From: Pelomonas sp052436255
GTDB taxonomy: Bacteria; Pseudomonadota; Gammaproteobacteria; Burkholderiales; Burkholderiaceae_C
DNA length: 64,000 nt
Direction: 5' to 3'
NCBI GenBank assembly: GCA_052436255.1
Contig: JBQVNP010000010.1
Location: 1-64,000 of the forward strand
A model generated the notes under the pieces. It was given only the letters and a program-made list of their open reading frames with translations, searched no databases and was not told where the DNA came from. Shown here one piece after another: positions 1 through 8,530 of the stretch (positions are counted from its first letter, which is position 1; every line of letters starts with the position of its first letter). The position numbers were made by a program, and so were the translations under genes.

Positions 1-288
1 GGCCTGGGCGACGCGCCGGAGCCGGCCGAGGGCCCGCGCTTCGTCGACCTGGGCCTGACACTGGCCGCCGCCCAGGCCGGCCAGGGCGTGGCGCTGGCAC
101 GGCACAGCCAGGCCCGCCACGAGCTGGCCGAGGGGCGGCTCGTGCAGCCCTTCGCGTTGACCGTGCCGGCCGAGCGCCACTACGGCCTGGTGCGCCACCG
201 CGCCAGCCCGGCGGCAGAGGCCTTCGCCGGCTGGCTGCACGCCCACTGCCGTGCGGTGGAGGCGGAAAACTCTTCCCGCCCGCGCTGA
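1..288 (+). CDS. LysR-type transcriptional regulator, C-terminal fragment
   Basis: The reading frame is open from the first base and ends at a TGA at 286-288, so this is the last 95 residues of a gene that starts outside the window. The visible part looks like the end of the effector-binding domain of a GcvA-like LysR regulator: a segment about genetic access to the binding site (LTLAAAQAGQGVALARH), followed by the usual late strand with LVQPF and a final helix rich in Ala and Trp. Such proteins are cytoplasmic DNA-binding dimers. The N-terminal helix-turn-helix is not in the window, so neither the target nor the effector can be named. Confidence 0.75.
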   Translation, partial: GLGDAPEPAEGPRFVDLGLTLAAAQAGQGVALARHSQARHELAEGRLVQPFALTVPAERHYGLVRHRASPAAEAFAGWLHAHCRAVEAENSSRPR

Positions 289-353
289 GGTTTTTTCCGA
301 GCCCGGCCGCGCGGCGCGGGCCTAGCATCGCGGCCTCACTCCACCCGCCCGCC

Positions 354-1508
354 ATGCCCGTCATCACCTGCATCGAAGATCTGCGCCAACTCGCCGAAAA
401 GCGCGTGCCGCGCATGTTCTACGACTACGCCGACTCCGGCTCCTGGACCGAGAGCACCTACCGCGCCAACGAGAGCGACTTCCAGGCCATCAAGCTGCGC
501 CAGCGCGTGGCCGTGAACATGGAAGGCCGCAGCACCGCCGTGACGATGGCGGGTCAGGCCGCCAGGATGCCCGTGGCCATCGCACCGGTGGGCCTGACCG
601 GCATGCAGCACGCCGACGGCGAGATCCACGCGGCCCGGGCGGCCGAGAAGTTCGGCATCCCGTTCACGCTGAGCACGATGAGCATCTGCTCCATCGAGGA
701 CATCGCCGAGAACACCTCGGCGCCGTTCTGGTTCCAGCTCTACATGATGCGCGACCGCGAGGCGATGGCACGCATGATCGAGCGCTGCAAGGCGGCCAAG
801 TGCTCCGCGCTGGTGCTGACGCTGGACCTGCAAGTCATCGGCCAGCGCCACAAGGACCTGAAGAACGGCCTCACCGCGCCGCCGCGGCCGACGCTGGCCA
901 ACCTCATCAACCTGGCCACCAAGCCACGCTGGTGCCTCGGCATGCTGGGCACCAGGCGCCACACCTTCCGCAACCTGGTGGGTCATGTGAAGGGCGTCAG
1001 CGACATGCGCTCGCTGTCGGCCTGGACCAACGAGCAGTTCGACCCGCGCCTGTCCTGGGCCGACATCGCCTGGGTCAAGGCGCAGTGGGGCGGCAAGCTG
1101 ATCCTCAAGGGCATCATGGACGTGGAAGACGCCAGGCTGGCCGTGCAGGCCGGCGCCGACGCCATCGTCGTCAGCAACCACGGCGGCCGGCAGCTGGACG
1201 GCGCGCCGAGCAGCATCCATGCGCTGCCGGCGATTGCCGCCGAGGTGGGGCAGCAGACCGAGGTGTGGATGGACGGCGGCATCCGCTCCGGCCAGGACGT
1301 GCTCAAGGCCTGGGCGCTGGGCGCGCGCGGCACGATGATCGGCCGCGCGATGGCCTACGGCCTGGGCGCGATGGGCGAGGAAGGCGTGACCAAGGCGCTG
1401 CAGATCCTGCACAAGGAGCTGGACGTGACCATGGCCTTCTGCGGCCACACGCAGCTGACGAATGTGACGCGCGACATCCTCGTGCCGGGCACCTACCCGA
1501 CGGCATGA
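354..1508 (+). CDS. FMN-dependent alpha-hydroxy-acid dehydrogenase/oxidase (L-lactate dehydrogenase-like)
   Basis: A 384-residue protein of the LldD/glycolate oxidase family, which oxidises L-2-hydroxy acids such as L-lactate to 2-keto acids using FMN. It has the N-terminal FYDYADSG segment near residues 23-30 (substrate/FMN tyrosine), the LTLDLQVIGQRHKDLKNG region, the active-site signature SNHGGRQLDG near residues 274-283 with the catalytic His, and the late FMN-phosphate segment DGGIRSGQDVLKAWALGARG. The length matches E. coli LldD (about 396). The closest relatives in Burkholderiales are annotated as L-lactate dehydrogenase (cytochrome), but substrate choice cannot be read from sequence. 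It lies 65 bp after the LysR gene on the same strand; no lactate permease is next to it. Confidence 0.9.
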   Translation: MPVITCIEDLRQLAEKRVPRMFYDYADSGSWTESTYRANESDFQAIKLRQRVAVNMEGRSTAVTMAGQAARMPVAIAPVGLTGMQHADGEIHAARAAEKFGIPFTLSTMSICSIEDIAENTSAPFWFQLYMMRDREAMARMIERCKAAKCSALVLTLDLQVIGQRHKDLKNGLTAPPRPTLANLINLATKPRWCLGMLGTRRHTFRNLVGHVKGVSDMRSLSAWTNEQFDPRLSWADIAWVKAQWGGKLILKGIMDVEDARLAVQAGADAIVVSNHGGRQLDGAPSSIHALPAIAAEVGQQTEVWMDGGIRSGQDVLKAWALGARGTMIGRAMAYGLGAMGEEGVTKALQILHKELDVTMAFCGHTQLTNVTRDILVPGTYPTA

Positions 1509-1633
1509 CGGCCGCACGCCGGGGTGGTGCAGCTCGACTTCGAGGCGCTGCAGTGGGGTCGGCAGTTCATCCATCCCTTGGTTGTGGCCAGGCCCCGCTT
1601 GCAGTTGCCAGCACCGTGCAGTTAGGCTGGGTG

Positions 1634-2776
1634 ATGCGCTCAACCCTGCTCACCTGCCTGCTCGCCGCCTTGCCGCTGCTGACTGCGGCGTCTCCACCGG
1701 CCGTGCCCGGCAGCGCGGCCATCGACGCCGAAGTCGCGCGGCTGATGCGCGCCACGCAGGCCCAGGGCCTGGCGGTGGCCGTCATCGACGCCGGCCGCGT
1801 CGTGCACGTCGGCGCCTATGGCAAGCGCAATGCCGGCGGCGAGCCACTGCTGACCGACACCGTCATGTACGGCGCCTCGCTGACCAAGGCGGTGTTCGGC
1901 TGCTGGGTCATGCAGCTCGTCGACCAGAGCGAGCTGGACCTGGACCGGCCCCTCGCCGCCTACCTCGACAAGCCGCTGCCCGACTACCCCCACGACCCCA
2001 AGTCCGGCCCCTGGCACCACCTGGCGGACGAGCCGCGCTGGCGCAAGCTGACCGCGCGCATGCTGCTGACGCACAGCAGCGGCTTCGCCAACTTCGCCTT
2101 CCTGGAGCCCGATCGCAGGCTGCGCATGCACGTCGACCCCGGCACGCGCTACGCCTACTCGGGCGAGGGGCTGATGCTGCTGCAGTTCGTGCTGGAGCGC
2201 GGGCTCAAGCTGGACGTGGGTGCGGAAGTGCAACGCCGCGTGTTCGATCGCTTCGGCATGACGCGGACCAGCTTGATGTGGCGCGCCGACTTCCGGCCCA
2301 ACCTGGCCGACGGCTGGAAGGCAGATGGCAGCGTGGAACCGCACGACGAGCGCGGCAAGGTGCGCGTTGCGGGCTCGATGGACACGACCATTGCCGACAT
2401 GGCGAAGATGGCCGCCGGCTACGTCAACAGCGCGAGCCTGGCCACGCTCACGGCACCGATCCTGCCTATCACGACGGCCACACAGTTCCCGACGCTGCAA
2501 GCCGAACTGCCGCCGAGTCAACGCCGCCCCGACCTTGCCGCCGGTCTCGGCGTCATCGCCTTCGACGGGCCGCAGGGAGCGGGCTTCTACAAGGGCGGGC
2601 ACAACGACAGCACGGGCAACACCTGGGTCTGCGTGAAGGCGGGCAAGCGCTGTGTTGTCGTCCTGGCCAATGACGTGCGCGCCGAGGCGGCGTTCCCACG
2701 GCTTGTCGAGTTCATCCTCGGCGAGACGGGGGTGCCGTGGCGCTGGGAGTACGGCGAGATGACGTTTGTACGTTAA
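1634..2776 (+). CDS. Secreted serine hydrolase of the beta-lactamase/D-alanyl-D-alanine carboxypeptidase fold
   Basis: A 380-residue serine beta-lactamase-fold protein. Residues 1-20 form a signal peptide (hydrophobic LLTCLLAALPLLTAA). The nucleophile motif SxxK is S82-L-T-K85, the second motif is Y175-S-G (class C enzymes and esterases usually have YxN, so the Asn is replaced by Gly), and a late GGHND stands where the KTG/HxG strand is expected. The family includes class C beta-lactamases, DD-peptidases and esterases; the altered second motif and unusual third motif point to a peptidase or esterase rather than an antibiotic-degrading enzyme. The ATG at 1634 is the first start that gives a clean signal peptide. 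The TAA stop overlaps the convergent stop of the next gene in a TTAA palindrome. Confidence 0.8.
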   Translation: MRSTLLTCLLAALPLLTAASPPAVPGSAAIDAEVARLMRATQAQGLAVAVIDAGRVVHVGAYGKRNAGGEPLLTDTVMYGASLTKAVFGCWVMQLVDQSELDLDRPLAAYLDKPLPDYPHDPKSGPWHHLADEPRWRKLTARMLLTHSSGFANFAFLEPDRRLRMHVDPGTRYAYSGEGLMLLQFVLERGLKLDVGAEVQRRVFDRFGMTRTSLMWRADFRPNLADGWKADGSVEPHDERGKVRVAGSMDTTIADMAKMAAGYVNSASLATLTAPILPITTATQFPTLQAELPPSQRRPDLAAGLGVIAFDGPQGAGFYKGGHNDSTGNTWVCVKAGKRCVVVLANDVRAEAAFPRLVEFILGETGVPWRWEYGEMTFVR

Positions 2777-4098
2777 CGCCCCGCAGCGTCCACCAGGGCC
2801 TGGGCCTCGGCCCACGTGACTGCGCCCTCGCCCGGCAACTCAACCACGACGGCATACCCCGCCAGGTCGGCCCGCGCACCAGCCGCCGCATAGGCCTGCG
2901 CCAAGCTCAACTGCCGGCTGGCCAGCAGCCGGCCCGTGGCCGTGTCCCAGTCCTCGTTGGAGATCATGCAGCCCTGCTGCGGCGTGCCGGGGAAGTAGCG
3001 GCTGCCGGCGTAGTAGGCCGGGTTGATCGTCGTGCCGTGGATGAGCAGCTCGTCGCGTCCGGCGCGGCCGGCGAGCCAGGCTTCCTTGATGGCCAGGTGG
3101 CCGCGCCAACTCGGCGGCAGGAAGCTGTCGTAGACCGCTTCGCTCCATGCGGCGACAGGCGCGGCGTCGGCATGCTCGAACTCCGCGATCGTCGCCTCGA
3201 TGGGGAGCTTGCTGTGCAGATAAGGCGTGGGGCCGATGTTGGGGTTGGTGGCCGTGCCGGCGCCGACGATGGTGAAGACCCCCTGCGGCGTGTTGCCGTT
3301 GGTGATGGTGCCAGGCAGGCCGCTGCGCGACAGCGCGAGCTGGGGCTGGGCGAAGAGGCGGCCGGCCGCATCGCGCACGAAGCGGCCATCGGAAGCGCGC
3401 ACCAGCACCAGGCCCATGTCGACTCGCCCGGGTCGCTGCAGGCTGTAGACGACCGGATAGCCCGGGCGCAACGGCGCGGCCAGCAGGTCGGCCAGCGGCG
3501 GCTGGGCCGCGCGCACCGGCGCAACCTCGTCCATCAACGCAACCAGCCGCGCGTCGTCGCGCCACTGCGGGAACCGGCGCGGCACGAGGTCGCGGATGAA
3601 CTCGGCGTAGCCGGGGTTGGCAGCCGTCAGCGTGTAGGCGGCGATGGCGAAGGGCCGGCTCAGCGTCAGTTGCGTCAGCAGCGGCTGCACAGCCGCCTGC
3701 ACGGCGGCGTCGCCCGTGTACAGCGCACGCGCGGCGGTCAGCAGGGCGCGCTGGTGGTTGGGGTCGCGGCTGGCGAGCGTGGGCAGGGCTTCCAGCAGCA
3801 GCGGCTTGGCGGCCGCAATCTCCAGGTTGTATTGCGCGACCAGGTCGAACAGGCGCGGCAAGGCGGCGTCGCGCTCCGGACCGGGGGGCAGCGCGATGCG
3901 CGCGCGGATGTCCGCCAGCACCGCTTCGCGCAGTGCGCGTTCACCGGCAGTGGCGGTGGCCGGCCAGCTGAAGTCGGCGGGCCGCAAGGCGAGCAGTTCG
4001 GCGGCGGTGTAGCGCTTGCCGATGGCGGGCGGCGGCGGGGTGGCGCATGCAGTCAACACAAGGGCCGCGGCCACCGTCAGCAGGGAGCGGAGCTTCAT
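2773..4098 (-). CDS. L,D-transpeptidase-like (YkuD-type) lipoprotein
   Basis: A 441-residue exported protein with a lipobox (LTAC, Cys at about residue 18), so probably lipid-anchored. The first half is Ala/Leu-rich helical sequence without a recognised domain. The second half has features of the YkuD catalytic domain: a strand with LALSRSGLPGTITNGNTPQGVFTI, a LLIHGT motif and later TPQQGCMISNEDW, which together resemble the HG(T)...(S)xGC(I/M)R arrangement with catalytic Cys, although the Arg after Cys is missing. L,D-transpeptidases crosslink peptidoglycan or attach proteins to it; here that is inference. Its ATG overlaps the stop of the upstream lipoprotein gene by 4 bp (ATGA), so the two are probably translated together. 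Confidence 0.7.
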   Translation of the reverse strand: MKLRSLLTVAAALVLTACATPPPPAIGKRYTAAELLALRPADFSWPATATAGERALREAVLADIRARIALPPGPERDAALPRLFDLVAQYNLEIAAAKPLLLEALPTLASRDPNHQRALLTAARALYTGDAAVQAAVQPLLTQLTLSRPFAIAAYTLTAANPGYAEFIRDLVPRRFPQWRDDARLVALMDEVAPVRAAQPPLADLLAAPLRPGYPVVYSLQRPGRVDMGLVLVRASDGRFVRDAAGRLFAQPQLALSRSGLPGTITNGNTPQGVFTIVGAGTATNPNIGPTPYLHSKLPIEATIAEFEHADAAPVAAWSEAVYDSFLPPSWRGHLAIKEAWLAGRAGRDELLIHGTTINPAYYAGSRYFPGTPQQGCMISNEDWDTATGRLLASRQLSLAQAYAAAGARADLAGYAVVVELPGEGAVTWAEAQALVDAAGR

Positions 4099-4895
4099 CG
4101 GTTCAGCAGGTGGAGAGAGTTGGCCACGCGGCGCAGCGCGGGCTCGTTGAAGGGGCGCGGCAGGCGCGATTCGCTGCCGATCAGCAGCGTGGACGAGCCC
4201 CCGCCATCGAGGTTGAACGCCTGCACGGCGCCCAGCTCGCGCAGCAGCTGGGCGGTCTGCGCCAGCGTCAGCCCCTTGACCGGGCCGCGGCGCCCGGCGG
4301 CCAGCAGCACGATGAGCTGGCGGCCCGATGCGTCCAGCCCGACCGCCGTGCGGGGGTGGGACCGGGCGCAGAGGCTGGCGCAGGTTGCGTCATCCTCGGC
4401 CGTGCGCGCCTGGCCATCGCGCACCAGCCAGGGTGTGCCGCTGACGGCCATCGCCCAGGCCGGTTCGGCGGCCGTGGGGCCATCGAAGCGGATGGTGCAG
4501 CGACTGGGCAGGTCGCTGCAGGCCAGCAGCGGATCCCTGACCGGCGGGCTCGGCTTGATGAATTGCGGCCACGGCTGGCCATCCGACACGGTCAACCCAC
4601 GCGGGCGGAACTCGCGGTCGAAGAAGGACGCGTTGACGCTGGCCAGCGCGCTGCGGCCGCTGGCCATCTGGTCCATCGGCAGGCCCGCGTCGGCGGGCGG
4701 CGACAGCGCTACGCGCAGCGTCGTGAGGTCCACGCGCAGGGCCTGCACCTCGCTGTCGGCCCAGGGCGCCCAGGCCCGGTGCACCAGGCCCGGCGCCAGC
4801 GGCTGCCAGCCGTCGGCGGGCGGCGGCGGCGCCACGCTGGCGCAGCCGGCCAGTGCCAGCAGCAACGGCGCCAGGAGGACATGAAAACGAAGCAT
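4095..4895 (-). CDS. Phosphodiester glycosidase family lipoprotein (NAGPA/DUF2233-type)
   Basis: A 266-residue exported protein with a lipobox LAGC near residue 17. The rest matches the NAGPA/DUF2233 fold: ALASVNASFFD with the metal-site Asn, a middle RTAVGLDASGRQLIVLLAAGR segment, and the hallmark AFNLDGGGSSTLL near the C-terminus. Members remove GlcNAc from phosphodiesters or act on envelope polysaccharide; exopolysaccharide modification is common in bacteria. The start is fixed by the ATG at 4895, the only Met just ahead of the signal sequence. It is the first gene of a two-gene operon with the L,D-transpeptidase-like lipoprotein, which suggests a shared envelope role. Confidence 0.8.
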   Translation of the reverse strand: MLRFHVLLAPLLLALAGCASVAPPPPADGWQPLAPGLVHRAWAPWADSEVQALRVDLTTLRVALSPPADAGLPMDQMASGRSALASVNASFFDREFRPRGLTVSDGQPWPQFIKPSPPVRDPLLACSDLPSRCTIRFDGPTAAEPAWAMAVSGTPWLVRDGQARTAEDDATCASLCARSHPRTAVGLDASGRQLIVLLAAGRRGPVKGLTLAQTAQLLRELGAVQAFNLDGGGSSTLLIGSESRLPRPFNEPALRRVANSLHLLNR

Positions 4896-5039
4896 GGCGG
4901 CGATGCTAACGGCCCGTTGCACGGCGCCCACCCGGGCATGCGCTTGCACGCGCGACTCATCGGCGTGTCGAAAATCGCCTGCATCGCTCGTCGTGTGAAT
5001 GACGTCCTGCCGAAACACCCCATCACCCAAGGAATGCCA

Positions 5040-5609
5040 ATGAAAGTCCTGCCCCTGCTGGCCTGCGCCCTGTTCGCCAACCACGCCTTTGCCGCGCCGC
5101 TGACCTACGAGATCGACCCGACCCACACCTATCCCAGCTTCGAAGCTGACCACATGGGCCTGTCGGTGTGGCGCGGCAAGCTCAACAAGAACAGCGGTAC
5201 GGTCGTCTACGACAAGGCCAACGGCACGGGCAATGTGGACGTTCAGATGGACCTGGCCAGCATCGACTTCGGCCTGGACGCGATGAACGCCTGGGCGCGC
5301 GGCAAGGACTTCTTCAACGCCGAGAAGAATCCGTCGGCCAGCTACAAGGGCCGCTTCGATGGCGCCACCGGCGGTGTGCCCGCGCGGTTGGTGGGCGAGC
5401 TGACGCTCAACGGCAAGACCCGGCCCCTGGCACTGACCATCCATCAGCTCAAGTGCATCCCGCACCCGCTGCACAAGCGCGAGCTGTGCGGGGCTGACGC
5501 GTCGGGCAGCTTCAACCGCGAGGACTTCGGCCTGGCGGCGGGCAAGGACTGGGGCTTCAAGATGGACGTCAATCTGCGCATCCAGGTCGAGGCGGTGGCC
5601 ACGCAGTAA
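5040..5609 (+). CDS. YceI family periplasmic protein
   Basis: A 189-residue YceI-family protein: signal peptide in residues 1-19 (cleavage after AFA), then DPTHTYPSFEADHMGLSVWRG, the typical start of the YceI lipocalin-like beta barrel, followed by DLASIDFG and the ending SFNREDFGL...WGFKMDVNLRIQVEAV. Family members bind isoprenoids or amphiphiles in the periplasm and appear under base or osmotic stress. The ATG at 5040 has AAGGAA about 5 bases upstream; an alternative ATG at 5034 would overlap that ribosome-binding site. Its 3' end faces the S46 peptidase gene, with a short GC hairpin at 5623-5643 between them. Confidence 0.88.
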   Translation: MKVLPLLACALFANHAFAAPLTYEIDPTHTYPSFEADHMGLSVWRGKLNKNSGTVVYDKANGTGNVDVQMDLASIDFGLDAMNAWARGKDFFNAEKNPSASYKGRFDGATGGVPARLVGELTLNGKTRPLALTIHQLKCIPHPLHKRELCGADASGSFNREDFGLAAGKDWGFKMDVNLRIQVEAVATQ

Positions 5610-5622
5610 CTTCCAACGAAGA

Positions 5623-5643
5623 ACGGCAGCCTGGGGCTGCCGT
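5623..5643. terminator. Weak bidirectional hairpin between convergent genes
   Basis: A 9-bp inverted repeat (ACGGCAGCC / GGCTGCCGT) with a 3-base loop lies between the convergent YceI and S46 peptidase genes. It has no clear T tract on either side, so it may be a weak or Rho-assisted terminator. Confidence 0.4.
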
Positions 5644-5661
5644 CAGGCCGCAGGGGGCGGG

Positions 5662-7839
5662 CTATCGAACGCCCATCTCGTCGAGCAGGCGCTTCGTCTT
5701 GTCCACCGTGCTCATCTGCCAGAGCATGTAGCGCGCGTCGACGGAGATGCTGCGGACCATCTTGGGGTTGAAGTCCCAGTCGGAGATCACCGCGTCCAGC
5801 GTGCCGTCGAACAGCAGGCCGACGAGTTCGGCGTTCTTGTTCAGCACCGGCGAGCCGGAGTTGCCGCCGGTCGTGTCCAGCGTGGACAGGAAGTTCACGG
5901 GCACTGAGTCCAGGCCCTTCACGTAGTACTTGCCGAAGTTGCGCGCCTTGATCGCGGCGAGCTGTTCGGCCGGCGCGTTGAATTCGCCGCCGGCCTCGTC
6001 CGGGCCCTTGTGCTTGGCGACGATGCCGCGCAGCGTCGTGAAGGCCGTCCAGGTGCTGCCGTCGGTGCCGGGGCTGCGGCCCTCGACCTTGCCGTAGCTG
6101 ATGCGCAGCGTGCTGTTGGCATCGGGGTAGACGGCCTCGCCGCGGCTGGCGTGGTAGTCGATCATGGCCTGCTGGACACCGGCGTAGGCCTTCTGCAGCT
6201 TGCCGCCCAGCTCCTTGTCACGGTTCTCCAGGCGGCGGTCGTCGTCGTAGAGCGCGACCGCGGCCTTGATGAAGGCGTCGTCGCTGGCCTTGAAGGCTGC
6301 CACGTCCTTGTCCAGCCAGGCCATGCGCAAGGCGCTGTCGGACAGCTTGCTGTCGGCGTAGACCTGATCGAGCCGGGCGCGGATGGCCGCTGGGTCCTGG
6401 CCCGCCTTCAGGCCGAAGACCTCCACCCAGGCCGGGTTCAGCGTGTCGGCCGGTTGGGCCAGGTACTGGGCCAGGAAGCGGGCGGCGACGCGCTTGTCGG
6501 TGGGCTCGTCGTAGCGGCGGTCCAGCGACTGCTGCGCAGCGCGCAGGCGCGGCAGGTCGCGCTCCTGGTAGCCGGCCTTGCGCTCGGCGTCGGGCTTGGC
6601 GCGCTCCTGGGCGATCAGGTAGAGCTGGCGGGCCGAGTTCAGCAGGGCCGGCATCATGAAGGTGTGCAGCAGCTCGGCACGGGTGTGGGTCTGGCGCTCG
6701 GCGATGAGGCTTTCGGTGGCGGCGATGTCGGCGCCGTAGCGCGCCCTGCGCTCGGGCGAGCCGTCGACCCAGGCCTTGAGTTGCTCGAATCCGGCGGTCT
6801 TGCGGTCCAGGATGTCGCTGCCGTCGTAGCTCTGCTGCTGGCCTTGCAGGTTCTTGTAGTAGTTCTGCAGGCCCTGCAGGCGGTTGGCCATCTTGATTTC
6901 GGCGTCACGGCGGCCGGCCGTCTCGGCCTTGATGAGCTCGATGGCCTCGCCCATCACGCGAGCTTGCGTGGGCTGCTGCCAGCCGAAGGCGAAATCGACC
7001 TCGGTGGGCAGGCGGTGGCGGTTGGTGTGGCCCGGGTAGCCGGCCACCATGACGAAGTCGCCCTGGTTGAGCGGGCTGCTGGGCATCTTCAGGTGGTGCC
7101 TGGGCGCATAGGGCTTGTTGTCCTGGCTGAAGTCGGCCGGCTTGCCGTCGGCGCCGACGTAGGCACGGTAGAAGCTGTAGTCGCCGGTGTGGCGCGGCCA
7201 GACCCAGTTGTCGGCGTCGCCGCCGAACAGTCCCACGCCGGTGGCGGGCGCATGCACCAGGCGCACGTCGCGGATTTCCATCTGCTTGATGAGCTGGTAC
7301 TGCAGGCCGCCGAAGAAGGGGTGGACGTTGCAGCGGTGGCCGGCATCGGCCTCGCAGGCGGCCACCAGGCGCTTCTCGGTGGCTTCGATCGCGTCGGTGC
7401 GCGCCTTGCCGGTCAACGCGCGCGTCTTGTCGTTCAGGACCTCGGCGCTGACGTCCTTCATGTCCACGGTCACCCACATGCGCGTACCGGGCGCGGCGGG
7501 CAGCTCATCGGCCAGCGTGGCGGCATAGAAGCCGTTCTTCAGCAGGTCGCGCTCGGGCTTGGCGTTGTACTGGATGCTGCCGTAGGCGCAGTGGTGGTTG
7601 GTGACCGCCAGGCCATGGGGCGACACGAAGCTGGCCGTGCAGCCCGGGATGGCCACGACGGCGCCCATCGGGAAGTCGGTCAGCTCCCTGAGCTTGGCCG
7701 GATCCAGCGCCAGGCCGCCGGCCTTCAGCGCCTTGCTGATCTGCGGCAGTTGCTTGGGCATCCACATGCCCTCGTCGGCATGGGCGGAGGTGGCGGCCAG
7801 CGCTGCGACGGCCAGCAGCGAGAGGGAATGACGTGTCAT
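5662..7839 (-). CDS. S46 family dipeptidyl-peptidase (DPP7-like)
   Basis: A 725-residue exocytoplasmic serine peptidase. Residues 1-21 are a signal peptide (cut after SAHA), followed by DEGMWMPKQLPQI, typical of the S46 N-terminus. Catalytic features: TNHHCAYG near residues 80-87 with the catalytic His, and GGNSGSP with the nucleophile Ser at about 661. Eighteen residues after that Ser is a Gly (in LLFDG, about 679); in DPP11 this site is Arg and selects acidic P1 residues, whereas Gly goes with DPP7-type enzymes that prefer hydrophobic P1. The length fits the family (about 700-720). It removes N-terminal dipeptides from oligopeptides in the periplasm. The ATG at 7839 was chosen because it begins the signal peptide. 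Confidence 0.92.
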   Translation of the reverse strand: MTRHSLSLLAVAALAATSAHADEGMWMPKQLPQISKALKAGGLALDPAKLRELTDFPMGAVVAIPGCTASFVSPHGLAVTNHHCAYGSIQYNAKPERDLLKNGFYAATLADELPAAPGTRMWVTVDMKDVSAEVLNDKTRALTGKARTDAIEATEKRLVAACEADAGHRCNVHPFFGGLQYQLIKQMEIRDVRLVHAPATGVGLFGGDADNWVWPRHTGDYSFYRAYVGADGKPADFSQDNKPYAPRHHLKMPSSPLNQGDFVMVAGYPGHTNRHRLPTEVDFAFGWQQPTQARVMGEAIELIKAETAGRRDAEIKMANRLQGLQNYYKNLQGQQQSYDGSDILDRKTAGFEQLKAWVDGSPERRARYGADIAATESLIAERQTHTRAELLHTFMMPALLNSARQLYLIAQERAKPDAERKAGYQERDLPRLRAAQQSLDRRYDEPTDKRVAARFLAQYLAQPADTLNPAWVEVFGLKAGQDPAAIRARLDQVYADSKLSDSALRMAWLDKDVAAFKASDDAFIKAAVALYDDDRRLENRDKELGGKLQKAYAGVQQAMIDYHASRGEAVYPDANSTLRISYGKVEGRSPGTDGSTWTAFTTLRGIVAKHKGPDEAGGEFNAPAEQLAAIKARNFGKYYVKGLDSVPVNFLSTLDTTGGNSGSPVLNKNAELVGLLFDGTLDAVISDWDFNPKMVRSISVDARYMLWQMSTVDKTKRLLDEMGVR

Positions 7840-8004
7840 GGAGCGGTTCGGCGAAAGACGAAACCGCGAGGGTACCCCGCAGGCATCGATTGCCCGGGGT
7901 GAGGAAAGGCAGGCTTCGGCCTGGGGAAAGCCCCGAGAACCGGCCGGGCGTGCGGTCCGGCGCCGGGACACGGCTGCGCGCGAAAACGGGGCGCGAAAGA
8001 CCCG

Positions 8005-8373
8005 TCAGTGGGCCAAGCCGATCCACTCCCCGGCGGCCTGATAGGCCTCGAACAGCTCCAGAGCCAGCTCGCGCAGTCCGGGTTGGTTGCTGGCATGCCC
8101 GTCGGCCAGGCGCTCATGGGCGTAATGGCGGTCGTAGAGCATGCGGGTCGGGTTGATCGCCAGCCCGGCATCGTTCATCAGCTGCCCGAAGCGCAGCAGG
8201 TCGGCCGTGGCGACCGGGCCGCTGGTGGCGCCCGCCACGGTCAGCCCGAGCGCGCGGATGTCACCCAGGTGCACGCCCTGCGCAATCTTCAGGCCGCTCC
8301 AGGCATGGCCGGGATCACCCAAGCCGCGGGGCTCGTCGGCGGGAACGGGGATCAGGTGCAGGGGAATGAGCAT
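8005..8373 (-). CDS. Hypothetical protein, 122 aa
   Basis: I do not recognise a family. The protein is 122 residues, soluble, without signal peptide or membrane segment. It starts MLIPLHLIPVPADEPRGLGD, has a central LTVAGATSGPVATADLLRFGQLMNDAG and ends in a helical part (LRELALELFEAYQAAGEWIGL). The ATG at 8373 has GAGG about 8 bases upstream. It stands alone between the S46 peptidase and the cupin/sigma operon, with 165 and 157 bp of non-coding sequence on its sides. Codon use fits its neighbours, which supports a real gene. Confidence 0.6.
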   Translation of the reverse strand: MLIPLHLIPVPADEPRGLGDPGHAWSGLKIAQGVHLGDIRALGLTVAGATSGPVATADLLRFGQLMNDAGLAINPTRMLYDRHYAHERLADGHASNQPGLRELALELFEAYQAAGEWIGLAH

Positions 8374-8530
8374 GGCGGGCCTCGGACAGCTGGGCTGTGA
8401 TGGCTGCCATCGTGCCGGGTCCTCGGCAAAGCCAAGGCCGGATAAAGCCCGAAATGACCCGGCTATCCGCCGCTGATGCCGCTCAAGTTCCGCGCCTGGC
8501 CAGGGCCTGTTAGCACGACCGCAGTAGGAC

